Positions 36,924 through 44,320 of a stretch of 64,000 nucleotides of DNA are shown here, piece by piece. Within the stretch, counting starts at the first letter, position 1, and the number at the start of each line of letters is the position of its first letter. The notes beneath the pieces are model-generated. The model was not told the origin of the DNA and searched no databases. It saw nothing but the letters and a program-made list of their open reading frames with translations. Made by a program: the position numbers and the translations under genes. The stretch is from Xanthobacter autotrophicus (GTDB taxonomy: Bacteria > Pseudomonadota > Alphaproteobacteria > Rhizobiales > Xanthobacteraceae): contig NZ_VAUP01000015.1 of NCBI RefSeq assembly GCF_005871085.1, forward strand, positions 62,001-126,000, read 5' to 3'.

Positions 36924-38963
36924 ATGGGTTTGGCTTATCGGGCCGACGTGGACGGCTTGCGTGCGGTTGCTGTCGGAAGTGTCGTTCTGTACCACAGCCA
37001 CATCCCGCCGTTTACCGGTGGTTATATCGGCGTTGACGTCTTCTTCGTCGTTTCCGGATTCCTGATTACTTCGATCCTTTATCGGGAAATAAAGTCCGGC
37101 ACGTTTTCACTGCTGGATTTCTATGATCGCCGCATCCGGCGCATCTTCCCCGCGCTGTTCCTGGTGCTTGCGGTGACGACCCTGCTCGCTGCCCACATCC
37201 TGTTGCCGCGGCAGATGGTGCTGTACGCCAAATCGCTGCCGCCCTCGGCGCTGTTCTATGCCAACGTGCATTTCGAGCAGGCGCTCAACTATTTCGGGCC
37301 GAAGGCCAACGAGACGCCGCTGCTGCACCTGTGGTCGCTGGCGGTGGAAGAGCAGTTCTACATCGTCTTCCCGCTGCTGCTGTTCGCCCTGCTGCGGCTC
37401 GGCGGGCGAACCCTGGCGCTGGCCGCCATCGCGGTAATCTCGGTGGCCTCGCTGGTCTATGCGCAGATCTCGGTGAGCGAGGCGCCCTCCATGGCGTTCT
37501 ACATGCCCATGAGCCGGGCATGGGAACTGCTGGCCGGGGCGGTGCTGGCCCTTGTGGCCTGGCCGCGCGTGCCGCCGAAAGTGGCTGCTGTCGCGGCGTT
37601 GGCCGGCATGGCCGCGATCATCGTTCCGGTCTTCGCCTACAATTACCTCACCCCGTTTCCCGGCCTTTCCGCTGCCCCCGCCGTGCTGGGAGCGGTGGTG
37701 GTGATCTGGGCCGGGGCCAGCGCGCCCGAGGGCGTGGTGTCCCGCGTGCTGAGCCTGCCGGGCTTCGTCTACATGGGGCGCATGTCCTATTCGCTCTATC
37801 TGTGGCACTGGCCGCTGCTGGTGCTCGGGGTGGTCTGGAAGGGGCGCGCGCTCACCTATTTCGAGGCGGGCGGCGTGATCCTGTTCGCGGTGCTGCTGTC
37901 GGCGCTGTCGCTGAAATATGTGGAGACGCCCCTGCGCCGGCCGCAGGCGCTGGGTGGCAGCCGCCGGGCGCGGTTTGCCGCAGGCGCGGCCGCCATGCTG
38001 TTGGCGGTGGGGGTCTCGGCGGGGATCGCGCAGGCCGGGCGCGGCTTCTGGCCGATCTCGCCGCGCGGCGCCGCCGCCGAGGCCGCGGCCGACGACCAGA
38101 GCCGGTTCCAGAAGAACTGCAACAACATGCCCGATGGCTGGCGCCCCCGGAACCTGCAGAGCATGGTCGATTGCTCGGTGGGCCCCAAGGCCGCGCTGGG
38201 CAGTTACGACGTGGTGGTGTGGGGTGATTCCCATTCCGGCTCCTCCTTCTTCGGCTTCGCGGATGCGCTTGACCGGCTCGGTGTGACGACACGCATGATG
38301 ACCATGCCGGGCTGCCCGCCGCTGCTCAGCGCGGCGCGGACCCGGGGCATTGGGCCACCGGGGGCCTGCAACACCTTCAATGAGGTGGCGCTGGAGGAAA
38401 TCCGGCAGGTGAAGCCCAGGCTGGTGATCCTGGTGGCCCGCTGGTCGCTGGTCACGCGCGGGCCGGCGCTGAATGCAGCGCTCATGCGGGGTCGGGGCGA
38501 AGAGCCGGCAGAGGTGGAGCAGATCTTCAAGTCGCTCCTCGAAGGGCTCGACACCACCATCGAGGCGGTGACCGCCCTGGGCGCGCGGGTGCTACTGGTG
38601 GGGCAGGCGCCGGAATATCGCTATGCCCCCAACCACTGCTTCGCGTGGAAGGAATTCTATGGCGGCGATTCGAACGCCTGCCTGTCCCAGTCGCGGGCCG
38701 ATGCCTTCTTCTACCTCGCCGATGGCAACGCCCTTCTGGAGCGGGCGGCGGCGCGCCATCCTGGCACCGACGTGTTCCTGCTGTCGGACGTGTTCTGCGA
38801 CAAGGAGCGTTGCCGGGCCAGCGAGGGCGACCGCTTCTTCTATGTGGACGGCGACCACCTCTCGGCCGCTGGCGCACGGACCTTCAGCGTCGACGAGCGG
38901 CTGCGCGCCATCCTGACAGCGGCGCTGGCCGGGGTCGTCCGCCCCGGAGCGAGCGTCCAGTAG
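36924..38963 (+). CDS. Acyltransferase-3/SGNH fusion protein, first paralogue
   Basis: A 679-residue membrane enzyme of the OafA/OatA type that O-acylates surface polysaccharide (LPS, exopolysaccharide or peptidoglycan). Residues 1-370: acyltransferase-3 domain with ten TM helices, starting YRADVDGLRAVAV and with LYHSHIPPF (catalytic His), YDRRIRRIFPAL and LHLWSLAVEEQFYIVFPL. Residues 430-670: periplasmic SGNH domain with VVWGDSHSGS (nucleophile Ser) and DGDHLSAAG (Asp and His). ATG at 36924 follows AGGGCGG. Its sequence and leader are duplicated in the next gene. Confidence 0.92.
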   Translation: MGLAYRADVDGLRAVAVGSVVLYHSHIPPFTGGYIGVDVFFVVSGFLITSILYREIKSGTFSLLDFYDRRIRRIFPALFLVLAVTTLLAAHILLPRQMVLYAKSLPPSALFYANVHFEQALNYFGPKANETPLLHLWSLAVEEQFYIVFPLLLFALLRLGGRTLALAAIAVISVASLVYAQISVSEAPSMAFYMPMSRAWELLAGAVLALVAWPRVPPKVAAVAALAGMAAIIVPVFAYNYLTPFPGLSAAPAVLGAVVVIWAGASAPEGVVSRVLSLPGFVYMGRMSYSLYLWHWPLLVLGVVWKGRALTYFEAGGVILFAVLLSALSLKYVETPLRRPQALGGSRRARFAAGAAAMLLAVGVSAGIAQAGRGFWPISPRGAAAEAAADDQSRFQKNCNNMPDGWRPRNLQSMVDCSVGPKAALGSYDVVVWGDSHSGSSFFGFADALDRLGVTTRMMTMPGCPPLLSAARTRGIGPPGACNTFNEVALEEIRQVKPRLVILVARWSLVTRGPALNAALMRGRGEEPAEVEQIFKSLLEGLDTTIEAVTALGARVLLVGQAPEYRYAPNHCFAWKEFYGGDSNACLSQSRADAFFYLADGNALLERAAARHPGTDVFLLSDVFCDKERCRASEGDRFFYVDGDHLSAAGARTFSVDERLRAILTAALAGVVRPGASVQ

Positions 38964-39037
38964 GGCGCCGTCGCCGGACGGCGACGGTGTGCGGGCATCC
39001 CCGCTCGCAGGAAGGGGGAACGGCATTTCCCCCATCC

Positions 39038-39144
39038 CGTCGCCCTCCGGCTTGACCGGAGGGACCATCCCGCCGCGTTCCAAGCCCCCGCCCCACATTG
39101 TCCTGGCGGGGCCATGGGCCGTCCGGCCAAGTCGGATGGCGACG
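39038..39144. repeat. Dispersed palindromic repeat, type A (copy A4), with a type C arm
   Basis: Left hairpin CTCCGG-CTTGA-CCGGAG is intact; the right arm GTCCGG-CCAAG-TCGGAT is mutated so the stem is partly lost. A type C arm (CACCCGCAAGCGGGAGAG) follows at about 39166-39183. Same order as before the first acyltransferase gene. The rest of 38964-39286 has no gene. Confidence 0.75.
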
Positions 39145-39286
39145 GTGTTTGGGTGCTTGAAGCTCACCCGCAAGCGGGAGAGGGGGCGGTGGCCCACCAG
39201 CCCCCAAGATTTGCCCGCCCGCAGGCGCTGGGTTATGGAAAGCAAGCGGTGAGACGTGAAAGCGTCACGGATCAGGGCGGTAAAGA

Positions 39287-41422
39287 ATGGGTTTGGCTTA
39301 CCGGGCCGACGTGGACGGCCTGCGGGCGCTTGCGATCGTGCCCGTCGTTTTGTTCCACATCCACCTGTCGGCCTTCCCGGGCGGCTATGTGGGCGTCGAT
39401 ATCTTCTTCGTGATATCGGGGTACCTCATCACGGCCATCCTGTTCCGGGAGATGAAGGCCGGCCGCTTCAGCCTGCTCGATTTCTACGACCGCCGCATCC
39501 GCCGCATCTTTCCGGCCCTGTTCGTGGTGCTTGTCGCCACCACGCTGGCGGCAGTCTTCATCATGGTGCCGTCCGACCTGCTGCTCTATGCGCGCAGCCT
39601 CAGGGCCACCACCCTGTTCTTCTCGAACATCTATTTTTCGAAGAATCTCAACTATTTCCAACCTGAGGCCGACCTCAACCCGCTGCTCCATACCTGGTCA
39701 CTGGCGGTAGAGGAGCAATTCTACATCATCTTCCCGCTGCTGCTGTTCGCGCTGATCCGCTGGGTGCGGCCGAACCTGCTGCGGCCCATCATTCTCGTGC
39801 TGATCGTGGCGTCGCTGGCCCATGCCGAGATCCGGCTGTCGCGCAATCCCATCGAGAGCTTCTTTTCCCTGCCCACGCGGGCGTGGGAGCTGCTCATCGG
39901 CTCCGCCCTGGCGCTGGGGCTGGTGCCTTTGGTGACGCCGCGCAAGGGGGCCTTTCTGTCGCTGGCGGGCCTCGCGCTGATCGTTGCCGCAATCGCCTTC
40001 TACGACCGCCACACCCGCTTTCCCGGCCTCGCGGCGCTGGCGCCGTGCCTTGGCGCCGCGCTGATCCTCCATGGCGGGGCCTCGGGGGCCAACGGCATGG
40101 TGCAGCGCATGCTGGCGTCACCGGTGCCGGTGTTCTTCGGGCGCATCTCCTATTCGCTCTATCTGTGGCATTGGCCGCTTCTGGTGCTGCTCGCCTATTA
40201 CCTTGGGCGGCGCCTGTCCTCCACCGAGGGCCTCATGGTGGCGGCTTTGAGCGTGGGACTGGCCAGCCTGTCCCTGTTCTATGTGGAAGCGCCCTTCCGC
40301 AAGGCGCGCCGGCCCGGCGCCAGCCGGTGGGCGCCGGTGTGGGCCGGGGGGGCTGCCATGGCGCTGGTGGTGGCGTTCGCGCTCACCGCCATCGCCCGCG
40401 ACGGGCGATTCTGGCCCATGTCCGACTTCGCCCGGCAGGCCGACGCGCTGGCCCGCGCGCAGGACCCCTTCATGTCGTGGTGCAGCGCGCCCCTCAGCGG
40501 CCCCATGCGCATGCCGACCCGGCCGGAATGCGTCATCGGCAAGTCGGCTCCGATGTCGGAGCCGACGTCGGAGCCGGCGTCAGCGCAGGCGTCGGCCGCC
40601 GCATTCGGGGCGGTGCCGGAACAGGCCGCCGCTCCGGCGTTCGACGTGTTGCTGTGGGGCGATTCCCATGCCAGCTCGCTCATGGCCGGGCTGGGCGAAG
40701 CCGCCACCAAGGCCGGCGCCTCCATCCGCCTGGTGATGCTGCCGGCCTGTCCGCCGCTCAACGGGGTCGTGACCCTGCACGAGAGCATCAAGGGGCTGGA
40801 ACGCCAGTGCCCGGCCTTCAACCGTGGCGTGCTGGAGCTGATCGGCGAGACGCGGCCGAAGCTTGTCGTCATGGCCGGCCGCTGGCTGCCCTGGACCACC
40901 CTGCCGTCGGGCTTTGCCATTCGCGACGGCAACGACCGCTATTTGTCGGTGGAGGAGGCGCGGGCCGCCTTCGTCCGTGGCCTGACGCACAACGTGGATG
41001 TGGTGACGAGGCTCGGCATTCCGGTGGTGCTGGTGGGGCAGGTGCCGGAAGTCGGCTATTCGCCGCCCCATTGCATCACTCGCGCCGCATTCTCCGGCGC
41101 CGACACCAGCCACTGCCTCGCCCAGGACCGGGCCAAGGCCATGGCGGGTCTCGCCTATTCCAACGAGGTGCTGCTGGATCTCGCGAAACGCAATCCGCTG
41201 GTGACCACGGTGCTGCTCTCCGACCGCTTCTGCGGCAAGGAGACCTGCCCCACCATGGAGGCCGGCGAGCTGTTGTATCGTGATCCGAACCACCTCAGCG
41301 TGGCGGGCTCACGCATGGCCGCCGCCTTTATCGATCTCGCCGGCGTCCTGCGGGCCGCGGCCGGCGCGCAGCAGGCGGCGGGGCAGGGGACCGGCCAGGC
41401 CCCACCGCCGGCTATCCGCTGA
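39287..41422 (+). CDS. Acyltransferase-3/SGNH fusion protein, second paralogue
   Basis: A 711-residue paralogue of the preceding gene. Identical opening GLAYRADVDGLRA, FHIHLSAF (catalytic His), YDRRIRRIFPALFVVL, LLHTWSLAVEEQFYIIFPL, then ten TM helices; the SGNH part has LLWGDSHASS and DPNHLSVAG. A linker of about 30 residues (SAPMSEPTSEPASAQAS) not present in the first copy joins the domains; its DNA contains an 11-bp perfect inverted repeat (40543-40566). The two enzymes may modify different sugars or positions. ATG at 39287 after AGGGCGG. Confidence 0.92.
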   Translation: MGLAYRADVDGLRALAIVPVVLFHIHLSAFPGGYVGVDIFFVISGYLITAILFREMKAGRFSLLDFYDRRIRRIFPALFVVLVATTLAAVFIMVPSDLLLYARSLRATTLFFSNIYFSKNLNYFQPEADLNPLLHTWSLAVEEQFYIIFPLLLFALIRWVRPNLLRPIILVLIVASLAHAEIRLSRNPIESFFSLPTRAWELLIGSALALGLVPLVTPRKGAFLSLAGLALIVAAIAFYDRHTRFPGLAALAPCLGAALILHGGASGANGMVQRMLASPVPVFFGRISYSLYLWHWPLLVLLAYYLGRRLSSTEGLMVAALSVGLASLSLFYVEAPFRKARRPGASRWAPVWAGGAAMALVVAFALTAIARDGRFWPMSDFARQADALARAQDPFMSWCSAPLSGPMRMPTRPECVIGKSAPMSEPTSEPASAQASAAAFGAVPEQAAAPAFDVLLWGDSHASSLMAGLGEAATKAGASIRLVMLPACPPLNGVVTLHESIKGLERQCPAFNRGVLELIGETRPKLVVMAGRWLPWTTLPSGFAIRDGNDRYLSVEEARAAFVRGLTHNVDVVTRLGIPVVLVGQVPEVGYSPPHCITRAAFSGADTSHCLAQDRAKAMAGLAYSNEVLLDLAKRNPLVTTVLLSDRFCGKETCPTMEAGELLYRDPNHLSVAGSRMAAAFIDLAGVLRAAAGAQQAAGQGTGQAPPPAIR

Positions 41423-41532
41423 GGGCGTTGCGCAGGCTTTTGCGCCTGTGGCCCGCCGCGCGGGCACGGGCCTCAGTCGCTCAGGTGCCGCGCGGGCGCT
41501 TCATGCGCGACCCGCTCAGGCGCCGCGCGGGC

Positions 41533-41844
41533 TCAGTCCTGGTCGAGCAGGCCGGCGAGCTTGAGGGCGACGCCCTGGGAGCCTTCCACCTTCAGCCGCC
41601 CGGTGGAAAACGCCATCAGCGGCCCCATGCGGCCGGTGATGAGCTTGTCCAGCGTGTCGGTTGAGAGCTTCAGCACCGCATCCGCCTCGCCGGAGCCCTC
41701 GCGCACCTCCACGGCGCCGCCGGTGGCATCCAGAAGGATGGCCTCGCCGGTGTCGGTGAGGTCGAAGCGCACCTTGTAGCCGAGCTCCGACAGCGCAGCG
41801 GAGCGCTCGCGCATGGCTTCGACGAGGGAGGAAAGATCGGCCAT
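41533..41844 (-). CDS. SCP2 sterol-carrier-family protein
   Basis: A 103-residue protein with the SCP2 lipid-binding fold: GYKVRFDLTDTGEAILLDATGG, then ADAVLKLSTDTLDKLITGRMGPLMAFSTGRLKVEGSQGVALKL, the family's central and C-terminal motif. It probably binds fatty acyl-CoA. GAGGTG precedes the ATG at 41844; a GTG at 41853 is an alternative. It lies downstream of the acyl-CoA dehydrogenase gene, with a terminator between, and fits the fatty-acid theme of the region. Confidence 0.9.
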   Translation of the reverse strand: MADLSSLVEAMRERSAALSELGYKVRFDLTDTGEAILLDATGGAVEVREGSGEADAVLKLSTDTLDKLITGRMGPLMAFSTGRLKVEGSQGVALKLAGLLDQD

Positions 41845-41856
41845 CCGTGTCACCTC

Positions 41857-41884
41857 AAAAAAAGCCGCCCCGGAAGCGGGGCGG
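41857..41884 (-). terminator. Terminator of the acyl-CoA dehydrogenase gene
   Basis: CCGCCCCG-CTTC-CGGGGCGG (minus strand) is a perfect 8-bp hairpin followed by seven T, located between the acyl-CoA dehydrogenase and SCP2 genes. Confidence 0.88.
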
Positions 41885-41962
41885 TGGGAGGAAGTCGAGA
41901 ATCGATACGCCTGGTTCCGGGGGGCAAGACCCCTCGGAACAGGCCCCTCGGAACAGGCCCCC

Positions 41963-43753
41963 TCAGAACATGGCCTCGTCGAGGGCCATCATGGAGGCCT
42001 TCCCGGCCTTGATGGAGCCCCACAGCGCCGCCACGTCGGGAAGCAGCTTCTCCATGAAGAAGCGCGCGGTGGCGATCTTGGCCTCGTAGAAGGCGGCGTC
42101 GTCCGGGTTGGAGACGCGCTTCTCATGGGCCACTTCCGCCATGCGCACCCACATGTAGCCCAGCGCCACCATGCCGAACAGGCGCAGATATTGGGTCGCC
42201 GCCGCGCCCGCCTCCTCGGGGTCCTTCAGCCCCTTCTCGGCGATGTGGGCGGTGGCGAGCTGGAGCGCGCCGAACGCCTTGGAGAGCGGGGTGATGAGCG
42301 GGCCGAGATTCTCATCGTCGAGCTTGGCGTCCATGTAGTTCAGCACGGGATGGAAGAAGGAGCGCAGATAGCGCCCCATGTGCGCCGGCAGCTTGCGGCC
42401 CACGAGGTCGAGGGCCTGCACCCCGTTGGTGCCCTCGTAGATCATGGCGATGCGGGCATCGCGCACATATTGCTCCATGCCGTGGTCGCGGATGTAGCCG
42501 TGGCCGCCATAGACCTGCATGCCCATGGAGGTGGCCTCGAACCCCAGATCCGTGAACAGCGCCTTCACGATGGGGGTCATCAGCGCGGTGAAATCCTCCG
42601 CCCGCTGGCGCTCCTGCGGGTCGTCCGCGTGCTCCATGAGGTCGAGGGCGCGGGCCACCCAGCCGGCGAGCGCGCGGCAGCCCTCGTTGTAGGCGCGCAT
42701 GGTCATCAGCGTGCGCCGCACGTCGGGATGCACGATGATGGGATCGGCCGGCTTGTCGGGATGCTTGGCACCGGTGAGGGACCGGCCCTGCAGGCGCTCC
42801 TTGGCGTAGACGACCGCGGCCTGATAGGCGGCCTCGCCGAGCCCCAGGCCCTGCGTGCCCACCGACAGGCGCTCGGAATTCATCATGGAGAACATGGCGC
42901 GCATGCCCTTGTGGGGCTCGCCCACCAGCCATCCGGTGGCCTCGTCGAACGACATCTGGCAGGTGGACGAGCCGTGGATGCCCATCTTGTGCTCGATGCC
43001 GGTGCAGGTGACGCCGTTGCGCGGCCCCACGGACCCATCCTCGCGCGGCAGGAATTTCGGCACCAGGAACAGGGAGATGCCCTTGATGCCCTTGGGCGCG
43101 TCCGGCATGCGGGCCAGCACCAGGTGGATGATGTTCTCCGCCATGTCGTGCTCGCCGGCAGAGATGAAGATCTTGTTGCCGGTGACCTTGTAGGAGCCAT
43201 CCGCCTGCGGCTCGGCCTTGGTGCGCACCAGGCCGAGGTCGGTGCCGCACTGGGGCTCGGTGAGGCACATGGAGCCGGACCACACGCCATCCACCATCTT
43301 CGGCAAGAAGCGGTCCTTCAGCTCCTGCGAGGCGTGATTCTTCAGCGCCTCATAGGCGCCGTGGGTAAGGCCGGGGCAGATGCCGAAGGCGAGGTTGCCG
43401 GAGCACAGCATCTCCTCCACCAGCTTGTTCAGGCTGGCGGGCAAGCCCTGCCCGCCATATTGGGGATCGCAGGCGATGCCGTTCCAGCCGCCCTCGCAGA
43501 ACGCCTTGTAGGCTTCCTTGAAGCCCTTGGGGGTGCGCACCACGCCATTCTCATAGGTGCAGCCCTCCAGGTCGCCGGACTGGTTGAGGGGCGCGAGCAC
43601 CTCGGTGACGAATTTTCCCGCCTCTTCCAGCACTGCGTCGATGAGGTCGGGGGTGACCTCCTCCAGCCCCTTGAGGGTGGAAAGCTCCGCGCTGCCATGC
43701 AGCTCGTGGAGGACGAAGCGCATGTCGCGCAGCGGGGGGGTGTAGACCTGCAT
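41963..43753 (-). CDS. Acyl-CoA dehydrogenase, long DmdC/AcdB-like form
   Basis: A 596-residue flavoprotein that introduces the alpha-beta double bond in acyl-CoA. It has the N-terminal, middle (MCLTEPQCGTDLG, flavin site) and C-terminal acyl-CoA dehydrogenase domains, with the catalytic base in IYEGTNGVQALDLVGRKL, and an extra C-terminal helical domain (about 465-596). This long form includes 3-methylmercaptopropionyl-CoA dehydrogenase (DmdC) and general FadE-like enzymes; the substrate cannot be told. ATG at 43753. It shares the strand with the FadN-like and thiolase genes but is separated by 567 nt of repeats. Confidence 0.9.
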   Translation of the reverse strand: MQVYTPPLRDMRFVLHELHGSAELSTLKGLEEVTPDLIDAVLEEAGKFVTEVLAPLNQSGDLEGCTYENGVVRTPKGFKEAYKAFCEGGWNGIACDPQYGGQGLPASLNKLVEEMLCSGNLAFGICPGLTHGAYEALKNHASQELKDRFLPKMVDGVWSGSMCLTEPQCGTDLGLVRTKAEPQADGSYKVTGNKIFISAGEHDMAENIIHLVLARMPDAPKGIKGISLFLVPKFLPREDGSVGPRNGVTCTGIEHKMGIHGSSTCQMSFDEATGWLVGEPHKGMRAMFSMMNSERLSVGTQGLGLGEAAYQAAVVYAKERLQGRSLTGAKHPDKPADPIIVHPDVRRTLMTMRAYNEGCRALAGWVARALDLMEHADDPQERQRAEDFTALMTPIVKALFTDLGFEATSMGMQVYGGHGYIRDHGMEQYVRDARIAMIYEGTNGVQALDLVGRKLPAHMGRYLRSFFHPVLNYMDAKLDDENLGPLITPLSKAFGALQLATAHIAEKGLKDPEEAGAAATQYLRLFGMVALGYMWVRMAEVAHEKRVSNPDDAAFYEAKIATARFFMEKLLPDVAALWGSIKAGKASMMALDEAMF

Positions 43754-43820
43754 GGCGTTTTGCTCCCGTGTTGCGTCCGCTCGCCCCCTGCGGGGGAGGG
43801 CGCCAAATCTGTTTTCCGCT

Positions 43821-43930
43821 CGTCATGCCCGGCCTTGAGCCGGGCATCCACGCCGTGCCGCTGGCGCTCCGTTTCGGAGCTTTGACCCGGCCTGACCGCG
43901 TGGATGGGCGGGTTAGGCCCGGCCATGACG
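43821..43930. repeat. Dispersed palindromic repeat, type B (copy B3)
   Basis: Left hairpin ATGCCCGGC-CTTGA-GCCGGGCAT, right hairpin ATGGGCGGG-TTAGG-CCCGGCCAT (one mismatch). Compared with B1 and B2 the stem pairs of the left and right arms are exchanged while pairing holds. First of three repeats in the gene-free gap 43754-44320. Confidence 0.85.
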
Positions 43931-43976
43931 GCTTGAATATTCTTCTCCCCGGCCAAGTGGCCGGGAGCGGTGCGAA

Positions 43977-44151
43977 CCCTCTCCCGCCCGAGGCCGGATG
44001 TTTCCGGCCTCGGCTCTCGGGAACCGAACCCGGCAAAAGCCGGGTTCGGGCGGGGGAGGGCAGAGTGGGGGCTGGTGCCTTCCCACCCGTGCGGATCCCT
44101 GCGGGGAGGGCGCTGCCCCCTCCCCAACCCTCCCCCGCTAGCGGGAGAGGG
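43977..44151. repeat. Type C repeat with a 62-nt double-hairpin insert in its left loop
   Basis: The left outer stem CCCTCTCCCGC (43977-43987) pairs with GCGGGGGAGGG (44050-44060). In place of the usual 2-nt loop lie two perfect 11-bp hairpins, CCGAGGCCGGA/TCCGGCCTCGG (43988-44013) and CCGAACCCGGC/GCCGGGTTCGG (44024-44049), joined by CTCTCGGGAA. The right arm is a standard CCCTCCCCCGC-TA-GCGGGAGAGGG (44128-44151). Confidence 0.85.
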
Positions 44152-44173
44152 AGTGGGCCGGCTCTTCCCCGCC

Positions 44174-44278
44174 CGTCGCCCTCCGGCTTGACCGGAGGGT
44201 CCATCTCGCCGCTTTCCAAGCCCTCGCCGCGTTGGCCCGGCCGAACCATGGGCCGTCCGGTCAAGCCGGACGGCGACG
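44174..44278. repeat. Dispersed palindromic repeat, type A (copy A5)
   Basis: Hairpins CTCCGG-CTTGA-CCGGAG and GTCCGG-TCAAG-CCGGAC with CGTCGCC/GGCGACG ends; close to copy A3 in sequence. Confidence 0.85.
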
Positions 44279-44320
44279 GCGTGTAGGCGGCTTAAGCTCC
44301 GTGCAGGCGGGGGCCGGCAT

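Noticed and set aside
41813-43885. Open frame of about 690 codons opposite the acyl-CoA dehydrogenase gene
   Set aside because: Shadow frame rich in H, G, A, L and V; the dehydrogenase on the other strand is unmistakable.
43768-44286. Possible proteins in the gap upstream of the acyl-CoA dehydrogenase gene
   Set aside because: The frames consist of repeat families B, C and A translated end to end, without a ribosome site.
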